Shown here: piece by piece, positions 16,343 to 24,370 of the stretch | Position numbering within the stretch: the stretch's first letter is position 1 | How the letters are laid out: each line of letters starts with the position of its first letter | From: Lentzea sp. NEAU-D7 | GTDB lineage: Bacteria; Actinomycetota; Actinomycetes; Mycobacteriales; Pseudonocardiaceae | Reading direction: 5' to 3' | Assembly (NCBI RefSeq): GCF_026242055.1 | Contig: NZ_JAPJDL010000033.1 | Coordinates: forward strand, 50,100-109,382 | DNA length: 59,283 nt | Notes under the pieces: model-generated | Databases searched by the model: none | What the model saw: the letters and a program-made list of their open reading frames with translations, nothing else | Told to the model about the DNA's origin: nothing | Translations under genes and position numbers: made by a program

Positions 16343-16816
16343 ATGAACGTCCGCAAGAAGGCAATCGCCGCCGTGGCCGCCTGCGTGCTGGCCGCCCCCG
16401 TCGTCGCCGCCGCTGGTGCCACCGCGAAACCCAACTACGACACGGCACTCGTCGGCCGCTGGGACCTCACCGTCACCATCCACATCGAGGAACCCCCGCT
16501 GCTCACACCGCTGTTCTGCGACTTCACCGCCGACTACCAGCTGCACTGCGAAACCAAGCCGGGGTACCCCGACCACCTCGAGGGCCGGGGGATCTGGACG
16601 ATGGCCAAGGACGGCCAGTTCAGCTTCTGGATCACGCACCACGCCCACCGCGACGCGAACGGCAACCCGGTCGGCTCGATCAACGCGAGCCACCTCGGCA
16701 AGATCAGCACCAACAAGAAGAAGTTCAGCACCAAGGCGCACACCTACATCGACATGAACGACGGCACCCCGTGGCAGGGCCCCGTCGACATCGAGGGCGC
16801 CGCGTTCCGCATCTGA
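16343..16816 (+). CDS. Small secreted beta-rich protein (third of three)
   Basis: A 157-residue protein with a signal peptide (MNVRKKAIAAVAACVLAAPV, cleavage likely after AGATA). The mature part starts with VGRWDLTVTI and has the central GIWTMAKDGQFSFWI that matches the GTW...F.Y pattern of the proteins at 5203 and 12770. It is longer between strands and has two Cys (in FCDF and HCET) that could form a disulfide outside the cell. ATG 16343 follows GGAGG at 8-nt spacing. Function unknown. Confidence 0.85.
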   Translation: MNVRKKAIAAVAACVLAAPVVAAAGATAKPNYDTALVGRWDLTVTIHIEEPPLLTPLFCDFTADYQLHCETKPGYPDHLEGRGIWTMAKDGQFSFWITHHAHRDANGNPVGSINASHLGKISTNKKKFSTKAHTYIDMNDGTPWQGPVDIEGAAFRI

Positions 16817-16828
16817 AGCCCTTCCTGC

Positions 16829-16863
16829 CAGAAGGCCCCTCGCAGTCCGCGAGGGGCCTTCTG
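16829..16863. terminator. Terminator hairpin
   Basis: Perfect 15-bp stem (CAGAAGGCCCCTCGC), 5-nt loop, downstream of the secreted-protein gene. Confidence 0.85.
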
Positions 16864-16881
16864 ACGTACCGGGAACACGCA

Positions 16882-16914
16882 CCGAGGCCCCAGGCGGATC
16901 GCCTGGGGCCTCGG
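16882..16914. terminator. Second terminator hairpin in tandem
   Basis: Perfect 15-bp stem (CCGAGGCCCCAGGCG, 16882-16896 with 16900-16914), 3-nt loop, just beyond the exporter stop codon on the minus strand. Confidence 0.85.
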
Positions 16915-16933
16915 GGTTTCCAGCTGGGAGGAA

Positions 16934-18682
16934 CTACGCCTTGGCGGTCTCCTCGGAACCCTCCTCGGAGGCTTCCTCGGCCGGCGCGCCCCACTCCTCC
17001 TGCTTCAGCCAGCGAGGCAGGAAGGAGGCGAGCAGCAGTGCCAGGGCGGCGAAGCCGAAGCCGACGTACAGCGTGGTGCGGAAGGCGTCCGTGAAGGACT
17101 GTCCCGCGGCCTGGTGCGTGTACTTGTCGGCGATCGCCTTGGCCTGCGCGTCGTTCTGGACCGCCGCGCACGCCGCCGCGTCCGGGTGACCGCCGAGCGT
17201 GGTGGCGGCACAGGACTGGAAGGCGCCCGTGAGCTCGGTGGCCTTGGCGTCGGCGACACCGGCGGCCACCAGTTCCTGGCGGAACTGCGGGGCCAGCGAC
17301 TCCGCGTTGGTCGCGCCGTTGGAGGCCAGCGGAGCGAAGAACGCCAGGGTCACGATCGAGATGCCGACCGCGAAGCCGAGCTGCTGCTTGGTGTTGATCA
17401 GGCCGGATGCCGCACCCGCGTCCTCGTGCGGCACCTCCTGCAGTGCGAACAGCGCGATCGGGGTGGCGGTCATGCCGAAGCCGAGACCGATCAGCAGCAG
17501 TCCGGGCACCAGGCCCCAGCTGGTGACGTCGGGGCTGATCGTCAGCAGCATCACCGCGACACCGATGGCGATCACGACGGCACCGACCTGCAGGACGGCG
17601 CGGCCGAACTTCGGCACCAGCGCGATGACCGAGGCCGACGCGGTGATGAAGGCACCGATGCAGAACGCCAGCAGCGTGACACCGGTCCGCAGCGGCGAGA
17701 AGCCCAGACCCTCCTGCAGGAACAGGTAGAGCGCCAGCATGAACATGCCGGTGAAGCTGAACATGCCCAGCATCAGCGCGAGGGCCGCGGAGAAGCTGCG
17801 GGACTTGAACAGGCTCAGCGGCACGAGCGGCATGCCGTCCTTGCGCTGCTTGGCGCGCTCGTAGGCGACGAAGCCGACGAAGCCCACGACGGAGGCGGCC
17901 ATCAGCACGAAGCCCCACGCCGGCCAGTCCATCTCACGGCCGAAGGTCAGCGGGAACAGCAGAGCCGTGAGGCTCACGGTCGCGATGACGACACCGATCA
18001 GGTCGAGCCTGATGCGGCTCGGCGCCTTCGACTCGTTGATGTACTTCCAGCCGAGGGCGTAGCCGATGATGCCGATCGGGACGTTGACCAGGAAGATCGT
18101 CCGCCAGCCCCAGTCGAAGACGTTCGCGGCGACGAGCACGCCGCCGACGAGCGGTGCGATCGTGGCGGCGAGACCACCGATGGTGCCCTGGATGGCGAAG
18201 ACCGCGCCCTTCTCCTTGTCGGGGAAGGTGACGTGGATGATCGACATGACCTGCGGGACCATCAGGCCGGCCGCGAGACCCTGCGCGAGGCGGGAGACCA
18301 CGAGCATCTCCGGGTTGGTGGCGATGCCGCACAGGAACGACGTGATCACGAAGCCGAGCACGCCGAGCTGGAACATCTTGCGACGCCCGTAGATGTCGCC
18401 CAGTCGGCCACCGGTGATCAGCGTGAGCGCGAACGCGAACACGTAACCGGCGGTGATCCACTGCAGCTGCACGAAACTCGCGCCCATGCCGTGCTGGATC
18501 GCGGGCAGTGCGACGTTGACGATGCTGCCGTCCAGCATGTCCATGAACGTCGCGACGGTCATGATGATGAACGCGATCCAGCGACGCGGGTCGGCCGCCG
18601 GCGCGTCAACGACCGGAGCCGCCTGCGCGCCGGCAGTCGCCGACGGCGACTCCAGGTCGTGGTTGGTGTTGGTGGAGGTCAC
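16934..18682 (-). CDS. MFS drug exporter, EmrB/QacA (DHA2) family, second copy
   Basis: A 582-residue 14-TM exporter. TM1 carries FMDMLDGSIVNVALPAI, followed by GGRLGDIYGRRK. Between the last two TM segments is an extra loop of about 90 residues with two Cys (SCAATT and AACAAV), predicted outside and possibly disulfide-linked. A long soluble Ala-rich N-terminus precedes TM1 and an acidic Glu-rich tail ends the protein. It is not close to the exporter at 9065-10471, so the cluster has two export systems, perhaps for different intermediates or products. Confidence 0.92.
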   Translation of the reverse strand: MTSTNTNHDLESPSATAGAQAAPVVDAPAADPRRWIAFIIMTVATFMDMLDGSIVNVALPAIQHGMGASFVQLQWITAGYVFAFALTLITGGRLGDIYGRRKMFQLGVLGFVITSFLCGIATNPEMLVVSRLAQGLAAGLMVPQVMSIIHVTFPDKEKGAVFAIQGTIGGLAATIAPLVGGVLVAANVFDWGWRTIFLVNVPIGIIGYALGWKYINESKAPSRIRLDLIGVVIATVSLTALLFPLTFGREMDWPAWGFVLMAASVVGFVGFVAYERAKQRKDGMPLVPLSLFKSRSFSAALALMLGMFSFTGMFMLALYLFLQEGLGFSPLRTGVTLLAFCIGAFITASASVIALVPKFGRAVLQVGAVVIAIGVAVMLLTISPDVTSWGLVPGLLLIGLGFGMTATPIALFALQEVPHEDAGAASGLINTKQQLGFAVGISIVTLAFFAPLASNGATNAESLAPQFRQELVAAGVADAKATELTGAFQSCAATTLGGHPDAAACAAVQNDAQAKAIADKYTHQAAGQSFTDAFRTTLYVGFGFAALALLLASFLPRWLKQEEWGAPAEEASEEGSEETAKA

Positions 18683-18747
18683 GATTTCTCCTCAGAGGAC
18701 TTGATTTCGCTGCGCACGACAGGCGATGGCTCAGGACTACTCGTTGT

Positions 18748-18765
18748 GGCGAAATGCCGTTCGAG
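18748..18765 (-). promoter_or_regulatory. SARP-type repeat upstream of the second exporter
   Basis: On the minus strand, heptamers CTCGAAC and TTTCGCC lie 11 bp apart (plus-strand positions 18759-18765 and 18748-18754), 66-83 bp before the exporter start. Confidence 0.45.
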
Positions 18766-18879
18766 TTGAACGAGGTCCCACCTCCTGCCTTGAAAACGAC
18801 TGCCGGTCGATGACCCCCAGGGTGGTCCCCTCCGCTTGAGTCCCGGTCAGGTCGCGGCGGAGCGTTTCGGGCGCATGCC

Positions 18880-18918
18880 GAAGGCCCTGGTGCCGGGGAG
18901 GTGGGCACCAGGGCCTTC
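18880..18918. terminator. Terminator hairpin
   Basis: Perfect 15-bp stem (GAAGGCCCTGGTGCC, 18880-18894 with 18904-18918), 9-nt loop, downstream of the flavin hydroxylase gene on the minus strand. Confidence 0.8.
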
Positions 18919-18929
18919 TCGGTTCCGGG

Positions 18930-20009
18930 TCAGCCGTACAGCGACGCCGGATAGGTGCGCACGGACGCGGTCTCGTACCGCAGCGCGACGTGGCTGGAGC
19001 AGCTCACCACGTCACGCCAGAACCGTTGCAGCGCACCGCCTTCCGCGAGTCCACTGGTGCCGGCGGCCCGCACCAGACCGCCGACCGCGTCGACCAGGAC
19101 CTCGGCCGCGTAGGCGACGTTGCGCTCGTTGCGCGCCATCGCGGCCGGGGTGAACTCGCGGTCGTCGAGCACCTTGGCGTTCTGCTCCACGAGCAGCCTC
19201 GCCGACTCGACCTGGCCCGACGCGCGAACCAGGTCGACCGCGGACGTCACGGACTGCTTCTTCCCCGACAGCACCGCGACGCACGCGTCAAGTGCCCCCA
19301 TCGCCGCACCGACGGCCGGAGCGGCGAACGTGAGGCCGCCGACCGCCTGGAACGGGACGTTGTGGCTCGGCACCGGTGACCAGCTGGTGCCGGTGATGAG
19401 ATCCGCCCGGCCGAACGAGAGGTGGGACGGCACGAAGACGTCGTCCACCACGACGGAATGGCTGCTGGTGGCCTTCATCCCGACGCTGTCCCAGGTTTCG
19501 AGGACGGTGAAGTCCTTGCGCGGCAGAGCGAAGAAGCGGCCTTCCTCGCCGACCATGCCGCACAGCAGCGCCCAGTCGGCGAAGTCCACGCCGCTGACGT
19601 AGACCCACCGGCCGCTGAGCCGGTGCCCTCCGTCCACCGCCGTGCCCTTGCCCATGGGCGGCTGGCCGGTCACGACGAACGTGTCGGGGCCGGACGCCCA
19701 GATCTCGTCGTGGCCCTGTTCGGGCAGCAGTCCCGCGAACCTCGACGAGAACGCCGACAGCGACGCGCACCAAGCCGCGGCCGAGCAGCCCTGGCCCACG
19801 GTGAGGACGGCCTCGGTCAGCTCCGCGAACGTCCCTTCCGAACCACCTCGACCGGCTGCGACGAAGTGCCGCGCGAACCCGGCTTCGCGCAGTGCCTCCA
19901 CGACCTCGGGAGCCAGCCTGCGGGTGGCGTCGGCCTCGGCCGCGTGCTCCGCGGCGATCAGCTTCACCTTCTCCGCGGCCGCGGCCAGCCCGGTGTTCTG
20001 AGCAGTCAC
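18930..20009 (-). CDS. Class D flavin-dependent hydroxylase (acyl-CoA dehydrogenase fold, ActVA-ORF5/HsaA-like)
   Basis: A 359-residue protein with the acyl-CoA dehydrogenase fold. The order of segments (CSAAAWCASLSAF, then LSGRWVYVSGVDFADW, then SHSVVVDDVFVP) matches two-component aromatic hydroxylases rather than true dehydrogenases. Such enzymes use reduced flavin from a separate reductase to hydroxylate phenolic or quinone rings; ActVA-ORF5 does this in actinorhodin biosynthesis. No flavin reductase gene is in the window. The gene follows the NTF2-like gene by 21 bp on the same strand. A role as a prolyl-carrier dehydrogenase was considered and rejected. Confidence 0.85.
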   Translation of the reverse strand: MTAQNTGLAAAAEKVKLIAAEHAAEADATRRLAPEVVEALREAGFARHFVAAGRGGSEGTFAELTEAVLTVGQGCSAAAWCASLSAFSSRFAGLLPEQGHDEIWASGPDTFVVTGQPPMGKGTAVDGGHRLSGRWVYVSGVDFADWALLCGMVGEEGRFFALPRKDFTVLETWDSVGMKATSSHSVVVDDVFVPSHLSFGRADLITGTSWSPVPSHNVPFQAVGGLTFAAPAVGAAMGALDACVAVLSGKKQSVTSAVDLVRASGQVESARLLVEQNAKVLDDREFTPAAMARNERNVAYAAEVLVDAVGGLVRAAGTSGLAEGGALQRFWRDVVSCSSHVALRYETASVRTYPASLYG

Positions 20010-20030
20010 CCCGTCACCTCCTGATGAACT

Positions 20031-20456
20031 TCACGCAGCCTGAACGGGCAGGTCGCGGTGGATCGTGCGGGACTTGGTGTAGAGCTTCCCGTCGATGCGC
20101 ACGAGCACGTCCTCGATGGAGAAGGTCGGCTCGAAGCTGACCACTCCCTCGGCGGTCGTGCGGGTGACGAGCGACGCGTAGCTGACGTTCAGGGTGTTCT
20201 CGTCGACCTCTTCGATCAGGTAGTGGTCGTTCCAGTGCCGCACGGCGACGCCCTTGTAACGGGGCAGCGCCGCGCTGGCGCCGGCGATCAGGGCCGCCCG
20301 GCCCTCGACCTTCTCGCTCCGGTGGGCGTGGTCGGTGACCCCGTCCTCGGTGAACGTCTGGGCGTAGCCCTCCACGTCCAGCGCGTCGAGCAGCCGCATC
20401 TGCTGGGCGTAGAACGTCTGGACCTCGATGTGGACCGCAACATTGACTGGGGACAC
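20031..20456 (-). CDS. NTF2/SnoaL-like protein (ActVI-ORFA type)
   Basis: A 141-residue alpha+beta barrel protein. The opening VQTFYAQQMRLLDALDVEGYAQTFTEDG and the pattern of charged and Trp residues fit the SnoaL-like/ActVI-ORFA group of small proteins found in aromatic polyketide clusters. These act as cyclases, hydratases or auxiliary proteins for ring formation. It is the first gene of a unit with the class D hydroxylase, suggesting consecutive steps on the same intermediate. The exact reaction cannot be read. Confidence 0.82.
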   Translation of the reverse strand: MSPVNVAVHIEVQTFYAQQMRLLDALDVEGYAQTFTEDGVTDHAHRSEKVEGRAALIAGASAALPRYKGVAVRHWNDHYLIEEVDENTLNVSYASLVTRTTAEGVVSFEPTFSIEDVLVRIDGKLYTKSRTIHRDLPVQAA

Positions 20457-20533
20457 GACAACTCCTCGGTCTGCCGGTTTCGCTACCCGCGAATATGGGT
20501 GCGGCCGCTGGACATCCGGTCGAGCCGTCCTGG

Positions 20534-20562
20534 TTCGACCCCGGTTCCAGGTGGCGTCGAGA
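20534..20562 (+). promoter_or_regulatory. SARP-type direct repeat upstream of the SRPBCC gene
   Basis: Heptamers TTCGACC (20534), TTCCAGG (20545) and GTCGAGA (20556) with exact 4-bp spacers, 55-83 bp before the ATG at 20617. It shares TTCCAGG with the site at 1540-1568. Confidence 0.6.
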
Positions 20563-20616
20563 CGAGCCGGGCACGGTCTGAGGCAACATCAACCCCCTAT
20601 TCGCGAGGAGGGCCAC

Positions 20617-21099
20617 ATGGCCTCAACTCCCGATGTCGCCAAGTCGGTGACGGTCGAGGCGACGATCGAGCAGGCGTTCGCGATCTTCGCGACGAAGCCG
20701 ATCGAGTGGTGGCCGGAGTCGCACGTGTTCGTCAAGGACCGGCAGGCCATCACGATCGAACCGTTCGTCGGCGGGCGCTACTTCGAGCGCGGTGCGGACG
20801 GCGAGGAGATCGCCTGGGGCACCATCACCGAGTGGGACCCGCCGAAGCGCCTCGTGATGACGTGGCGGGTCGGCCCGTACTGGCAGCCGATCTTCGACGA
20901 CGAGAAGGCCTCGTTCATCAAGGTGGACTTCGAGGTCGTGGGCCCGACGACGACGAAGGTCACGCTGACCCACGCCGACCTGCACCGCCACGGCGACATC
21001 GCCGAGGGCATCCACAAGGCGCTGGACGGTCCCTCGCCCGGCGAGACGCTGGAGACGTACGCACGCGTCGTCGACAAGCACATCCCGAAGGCTGCCTGA
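20617..21099 (+). CDS. SRPBCC/AHSA1-like START-domain protein
   Basis: A 160-residue protein of the AHSA1-like SRPBCC fold: IEQAFAIFATKPIEWWP at the start, VGGRYFERGADGEEIAWGTI, WDPPKRLVMTWRV, and a long C-terminal helix. The fold makes a deep hydrophobic pocket; related proteins are aromatase/cyclases or binding proteins. It is not one of the well-known polyketide aromatases by motif. ATG preceded by GAGGAG. It faces ilvN across a terminator. Confidence 0.82.
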   Translation: MASTPDVAKSVTVEATIEQAFAIFATKPIEWWPESHVFVKDRQAITIEPFVGGRYFERGADGEEIAWGTITEWDPPKRLVMTWRVGPYWQPIFDDEKASFIKVDFEVVGPTTTKVTLTHADLHRHGDIAEGIHKALDGPSPGETLETYARVVDKHIPKAA

Positions 21100-21129
21100 G
21101 CAACCCCGGAAGTTCCTCAGGCACAACGA

Positions 21130-21165
21130 GAATCGGCCGCCCCAAGCCTCCGGGGCGGCCGATTC
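21130..21165. terminator. Bidirectional terminator
   Basis: Perfect 14-bp stem (GAATCGGCCGCCCC, 21130-21143 with 21152-21165), 8-nt loop, between the convergent SRPBCC gene and ilvN. Confidence 0.85.
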
Positions 21166-21177
21166 CTCTTCGCACTC

Positions 21178-21444
21178 CTAAGCGCCGAGTTCGAGCGCCT
21201 CGTCGTGCGTGCCGTCTACGACGTTCTTGACGTCCACGACGCGGCCGAGCTGCTTGATCAGCTGGACGACGGTGCGCCCCTGCTGCAGGCCGACGACGAC
21301 GTCGAGGCGGGAGAGGTCACCCCGTTCGGCCGGCGCGAGGCTCAGCGACTCGACCTCGACTCCCCGGCTGGAGAACAGCACGACGATGCGCGCCAGCGCG
21401 CCGGGTTCGTTGCGCAGCAGCAGGGAAAGCGAATGTCTGGTCAT
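21178..21444 (-). CDS. ilvN: Short acetolactate synthase regulatory subunit (single ACT domain)
   Basis: Only 88 residues, making one ACT domain (MTRHSLSLLLRNEPGALARI, then RGVEVESLSLAP). Housekeeping actinobacterial IlvN is about twice this length with a second C-terminal domain. The short form resembles IlvM of the valine-insensitive AHAS II, so weak feedback control by valine is plausible. Its ATG overlaps the ilvB stop (TGATG), so the two chains are translationally coupled. No ilvC follows, unlike the usual ilvBNC arrangement. Confidence 0.85.
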   Translation of the reverse strand: MTRHSLSLLLRNEPGALARIVVLFSSRGVEVESLSLAPAERGDLSRLDVVVGLQQGRTVVQLIKQLGRVVDVKNVVDGTHDEALELGA

Positions 21445-23150
21445 CACTCCACCTCGTCGAACAGGGGCCGGATGCCCCGTGCGGCCATGATCTCGTCGTT
21501 GCCCGTGCCCGCGGCGACCATCGGCCAGACCTGGGCGTCCTGCCCCACCACGAAGTCGACGACGACGGGCCGGTCGTGGACCGCCATCGCCTCCAGGACC
21601 ACTCCGTCCACTTCGGACTGGCTCTCGCACCGCAGCCCGACGCAGCCGAGCGCGTCGGCCAGCTTCACGAAGTCGGGGTGGCGCTGGTGCGTGCCGAGCC
21701 GGGTGTTGGAGTACCGGCCCTCGTAGAACAGGGTCTGCCACTGGCGCACCATGCCGAGGTTGCCGTTGTTGATGATCGCGACCTTGATCGGGATGCCCTC
21801 GGCGGCGCAGGTCGCGAGCTCCTGGTTGGTCATCTGGAAGCAGCCGTCGCCGTCGATGGCCCACACCGTGCGGTCCGGTGCGCCCGCCTGCGCGCCCATC
21901 GCCGCCGGCACCGCGAAGCCCATCGTGCCCGCGCCGCCGGAGTTGATGAACGAGCCGGGGCGTTCGTACTTCACGTACTGCGCCGCCCACATCTGGTGCT
22001 GCCCGACGCCGGCGGTGTAGATGGCCTCGGGACCGGCGAGCTTGCTGATGCGTTCGATCACGTACTGCGGCGCGAGCATGCCGTCCGCCGGCCAGTCGTA
22101 GCCGAGCGGGTAGGTCGTGAGCAGGCCGCCGAGGTAGTTCCACCAGTCCGTGAGATCGGTCTTCCGCGTGATCACCGCTGAGAGCGCGGCCATCACGTCG
22201 CGGCAGTCGCCGACGATGCCGACGTCCGCCTTGCGGTTCTTGGAGATCTCGGCGGGGTCGATGTCGGCGTGGATCACCGCGGCGTGCGGGGCGAACTCCG
22301 GCAGCAGACCGGTGACCCGGTCGTCGAACCGGGTCCCGAGCGCGATCAGCAGGTCGGCCCGCTGCAGTGCGGCGACGGCGGGAACCGTGCCGTGCATGCC
22401 GGGCATCCCCAGGTGCAGCGGGTGGGAGTCGGGGAAGGCGCCGCGGGCCATGAGCGTGGTGACGACCGGGATCCCGGTCTTCTCCGCGAGCTTGCGCAGC
22501 TCCTGCGCGGCGCCGCTGCGGATCACGCCGCCGCCGACGTAGAACACCGGCCGCTTCGACGAGCCGATGAGCTGGGCGGCGTTGCGGATCTGCACCGGCG
22601 AGAGCACGGGGCGCGACGGCGTCGTGATCTTCGGCGGTGTGTAGGTCGTGGCGGTGGCCAGCACGTCCTTGGGCAGGTCCACCAACACCGGGCCCGGCCG
22701 CCCCGATGACGCGAGCGTGAACGCCTCGGCGATCACCCGCGGAATGTCGGCCGGGTCGTGCACCTGGAAGCTGTGCTTGGTGATCGGCAGCGTGATGCTG
22801 CGGATGTCCGCCTCCTGGAAGGCGTCCGTCCCGATCATCGACCTGGCGACCTGGCCGGTGATCGCCACGATCGGCACCGAGTCCATGTAGGCGTCTGCGA
22901 GCGGCGTCACCAGGTTGGTCGCCCCCGGCCCCGATGTCGCCATGCAGACGCCCACTCGTCCGGTCGCCTGCGCGTATCCCTGGGCGGCGTGCCCGGCGCC
23001 CTGTTCGTGGCGCACCAGCACGTGCCGGATCTTCGAGTCGAACAGCGGGTCGTACGCGGGCAGGATCGCCCCTCCCGGCATCCCGAAGATCACTTCGCAG
23101 CCGACGTCCTCGAGCGCCTTGATCAACGCACCTGCACCGGTGGTATCCAC
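21444..23150 (-). CDS. ilvB: Acetolactate synthase large subunit, probably cluster-dedicated
   Basis: A 568-residue ThDP enzyme that joins two pyruvates to 2-acetolactate, the committed step to valine. Catalytic Glu49 is in RHEQGAGHAA, the ThDP-Mg motif is GDGCFQMTNQELATC, and MVRQWQTLFYEGRYSNT carries the Trp typical of true AHAS. It follows the SARP gene by 19 bp and is coupled to the short ilvN. Placement in a cluster with a valine-type adenylation protein suggests it supplies valine for the product. A tailoring role, adding a two-carbon unit from pyruvate, is a less likely alternative. Confidence 0.92.
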   Translation of the reverse strand: MDTTGAGALIKALEDVGCEVIFGMPGGAILPAYDPLFDSKIRHVLVRHEQGAGHAAQGYAQATGRVGVCMATSGPGATNLVTPLADAYMDSVPIVAITGQVARSMIGTDAFQEADIRSITLPITKHSFQVHDPADIPRVIAEAFTLASSGRPGPVLVDLPKDVLATATTYTPPKITTPSRPVLSPVQIRNAAQLIGSSKRPVFYVGGGVIRSGAAQELRKLAEKTGIPVVTTLMARGAFPDSHPLHLGMPGMHGTVPAVAALQRADLLIALGTRFDDRVTGLLPEFAPHAAVIHADIDPAEISKNRKADVGIVGDCRDVMAALSAVITRKTDLTDWWNYLGGLLTTYPLGYDWPADGMLAPQYVIERISKLAGPEAIYTAGVGQHQMWAAQYVKYERPGSFINSGGAGTMGFAVPAAMGAQAGAPDRTVWAIDGDGCFQMTNQELATCAAEGIPIKVAIINNGNLGMVRQWQTLFYEGRYSNTRLGTHQRHPDFVKLADALGCVGLRCESQSEVDGVVLEAMAVHDRPVVVDFVVGQDAQVWPMVAAGTGNDEIMAARGIRPLFDEVE

Positions 23151-23169
23151 GGTTGCTCCCGAACGGATC

Positions 23170-23985
23170 TCAGCCCGCGAGCTGGCGCTCCAGCTGGCGA
23201 GGCGACAACGGCTTGTCGAGCGACGGCTCGGAGCTCAGGATCGCCCGCTGCAACTGACGCAGCCTTTCGGACGGCTCAAGCCCCAGCTCCTCGATCAGCG
23301 TGTCGCGCAGCGACTGGTAGGCCTCCAGCGACTTCCACTGCCGTCCCGCCCGGTAGAGCGCGAGCATGTACTGCGCGCAGAGGTTCTCGTGCATCGGGTG
23401 CTGCGCGGTGAGCACCGACAGCTCGGACAGCAGCGACTGGTGCTTGCCCAGCTGCAGGTCGGCCTCGATGCGGGTCTCCAGCACGCCGAGGCGGCTTTCC
23501 TGCAACCGGGTGACCTCCATGCCGAGCCGGACGCCGATCTGCACGTCCACGAGCACCGGTCCGCGCCACACCTCGGCGGCGCTGCGCAGCAACCTGCTGG
23601 CGGACTCCAGGTCGCCGATCTCGAACGCGCGCTGACCGGCACTCGCAAGCCGCTCGTAGCTGCGGACGTCGACGCTCTCCGGCGGAACGTCCAGCATGTA
23701 GCCGCCGTACCGGGTCACCAGGACGTTCTTCGCGACACCGGGACCCTCACCCGGCATGGCCGCCTCGATGCGCCGGCGGACCTGCAGCACGTACGTCTGC
23801 AAAGTCGTGAGTGCGCTGCGTGGCGGTGTCATTCCCCAAAGCTCTTCGATCAACGTCGGAACCGTGACGACGTGTCCTGCCTGCAGTCCGAGCAGCGAGA
23901 GCACCTGCCTGGGCTTCACCGCGCTCGGCGCGATCGAGACGCCGTTCTCCCGTGCCTCCAGCGGTCCGAGAACCTTGATCTCCAT
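23170..23985 (-). CDS. SARP-family pathway-specific activator
   Basis: A 271-residue Streptomyces antibiotic regulatory protein of the DnrI/ActII-ORF4/RedD class. Residues 1-100 form an OmpR-type winged helix (MEIKVLGPLEARENG, LIEELWG, TLQTYVLQVRRRI, YGGYML). Residues 105-250 are the bacterial transcriptional activation domain (DVRSYERL, LWRG-like VWRGPVL, YRAGRQWKSLEAYQ). No ATPase or TPR extension, so it is a small pathway-specific SARP. It probably drives the promoters that carry the 11-bp-period heptamers, and leads the SARP-ilvB-ilvN unit. Confidence 0.93.
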   Translation of the reverse strand: MEIKVLGPLEARENGVSIAPSAVKPRQVLSLLGLQAGHVVTVPTLIEELWGMTPPRSALTTLQTYVLQVRRRIEAAMPGEGPGVAKNVLVTRYGGYMLDVPPESVDVRSYERLASAGQRAFEIGDLESASRLLRSAAEVWRGPVLVDVQIGVRLGMEVTRLQESRLGVLETRIEADLQLGKHQSLLSELSVLTAQHPMHENLCAQYMLALYRAGRQWKSLEAYQSLRDTLIEELGLEPSERLRQLQRAILSSEPSLDKPLSPRQLERQLAG

Positions 23986-24013
23986 TGGAGCCTCCCCTGC
24001 TCAGCGGCGGTCG

Positions 24014-24033
24014 ACTTGGTCGTGCCACCAAGT
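24014..24033. promoter_or_regulatory. Palindrome upstream of the SARP gene
   Basis: Perfect inverted repeat ACTTGGT / ACCAAGT around 6 bp, 29 bp upstream of the SARP start. It could bind a dimeric regulator of the SARP gene. The 385-bp gap 23986-24370 is unusually AT-rich for this genome (for example ATATTCATATAC near 24111) and has no convincing gene. Confidence 0.45.
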
Positions 24034-24370
24034 TCACCTGAGCGGGGCTATCGGACGCCACGTATGCGGGCATGACTCTCGGATGGCGAACTACTGCGCC
24101 CGGCGTGAGATATTCATATACTCGGACGAACCCAAACCGTCCCGCCTCGTAATCGTTCGAACACAAGCCGTGACGGCAACTCAGAAATACTCGTCCATTG
24201 GCGTGACATTGAGCCGCGAGTCAATGCGACTTTGCATTCTGAACCGATTCAGTTGCCGTCCCGAACTGCCTTCGCATGTCTAGTATTCGGCCTGGGCGCG
24301 CGCCGTGCGAGGTCATTGACCGGCGTTGACTCTCAGACTTTGCTCTGGAGCAGTTGCTCTTGGGGGGCAC

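Noticed and set aside
18930..20009. Prolyl-carrier dehydrogenase, which with the adenylation protein and PCP would give a pyrrole unit
   Set aside because: The segments match class D flavin hydroxylases, and the adenylation code fits valine, not proline.
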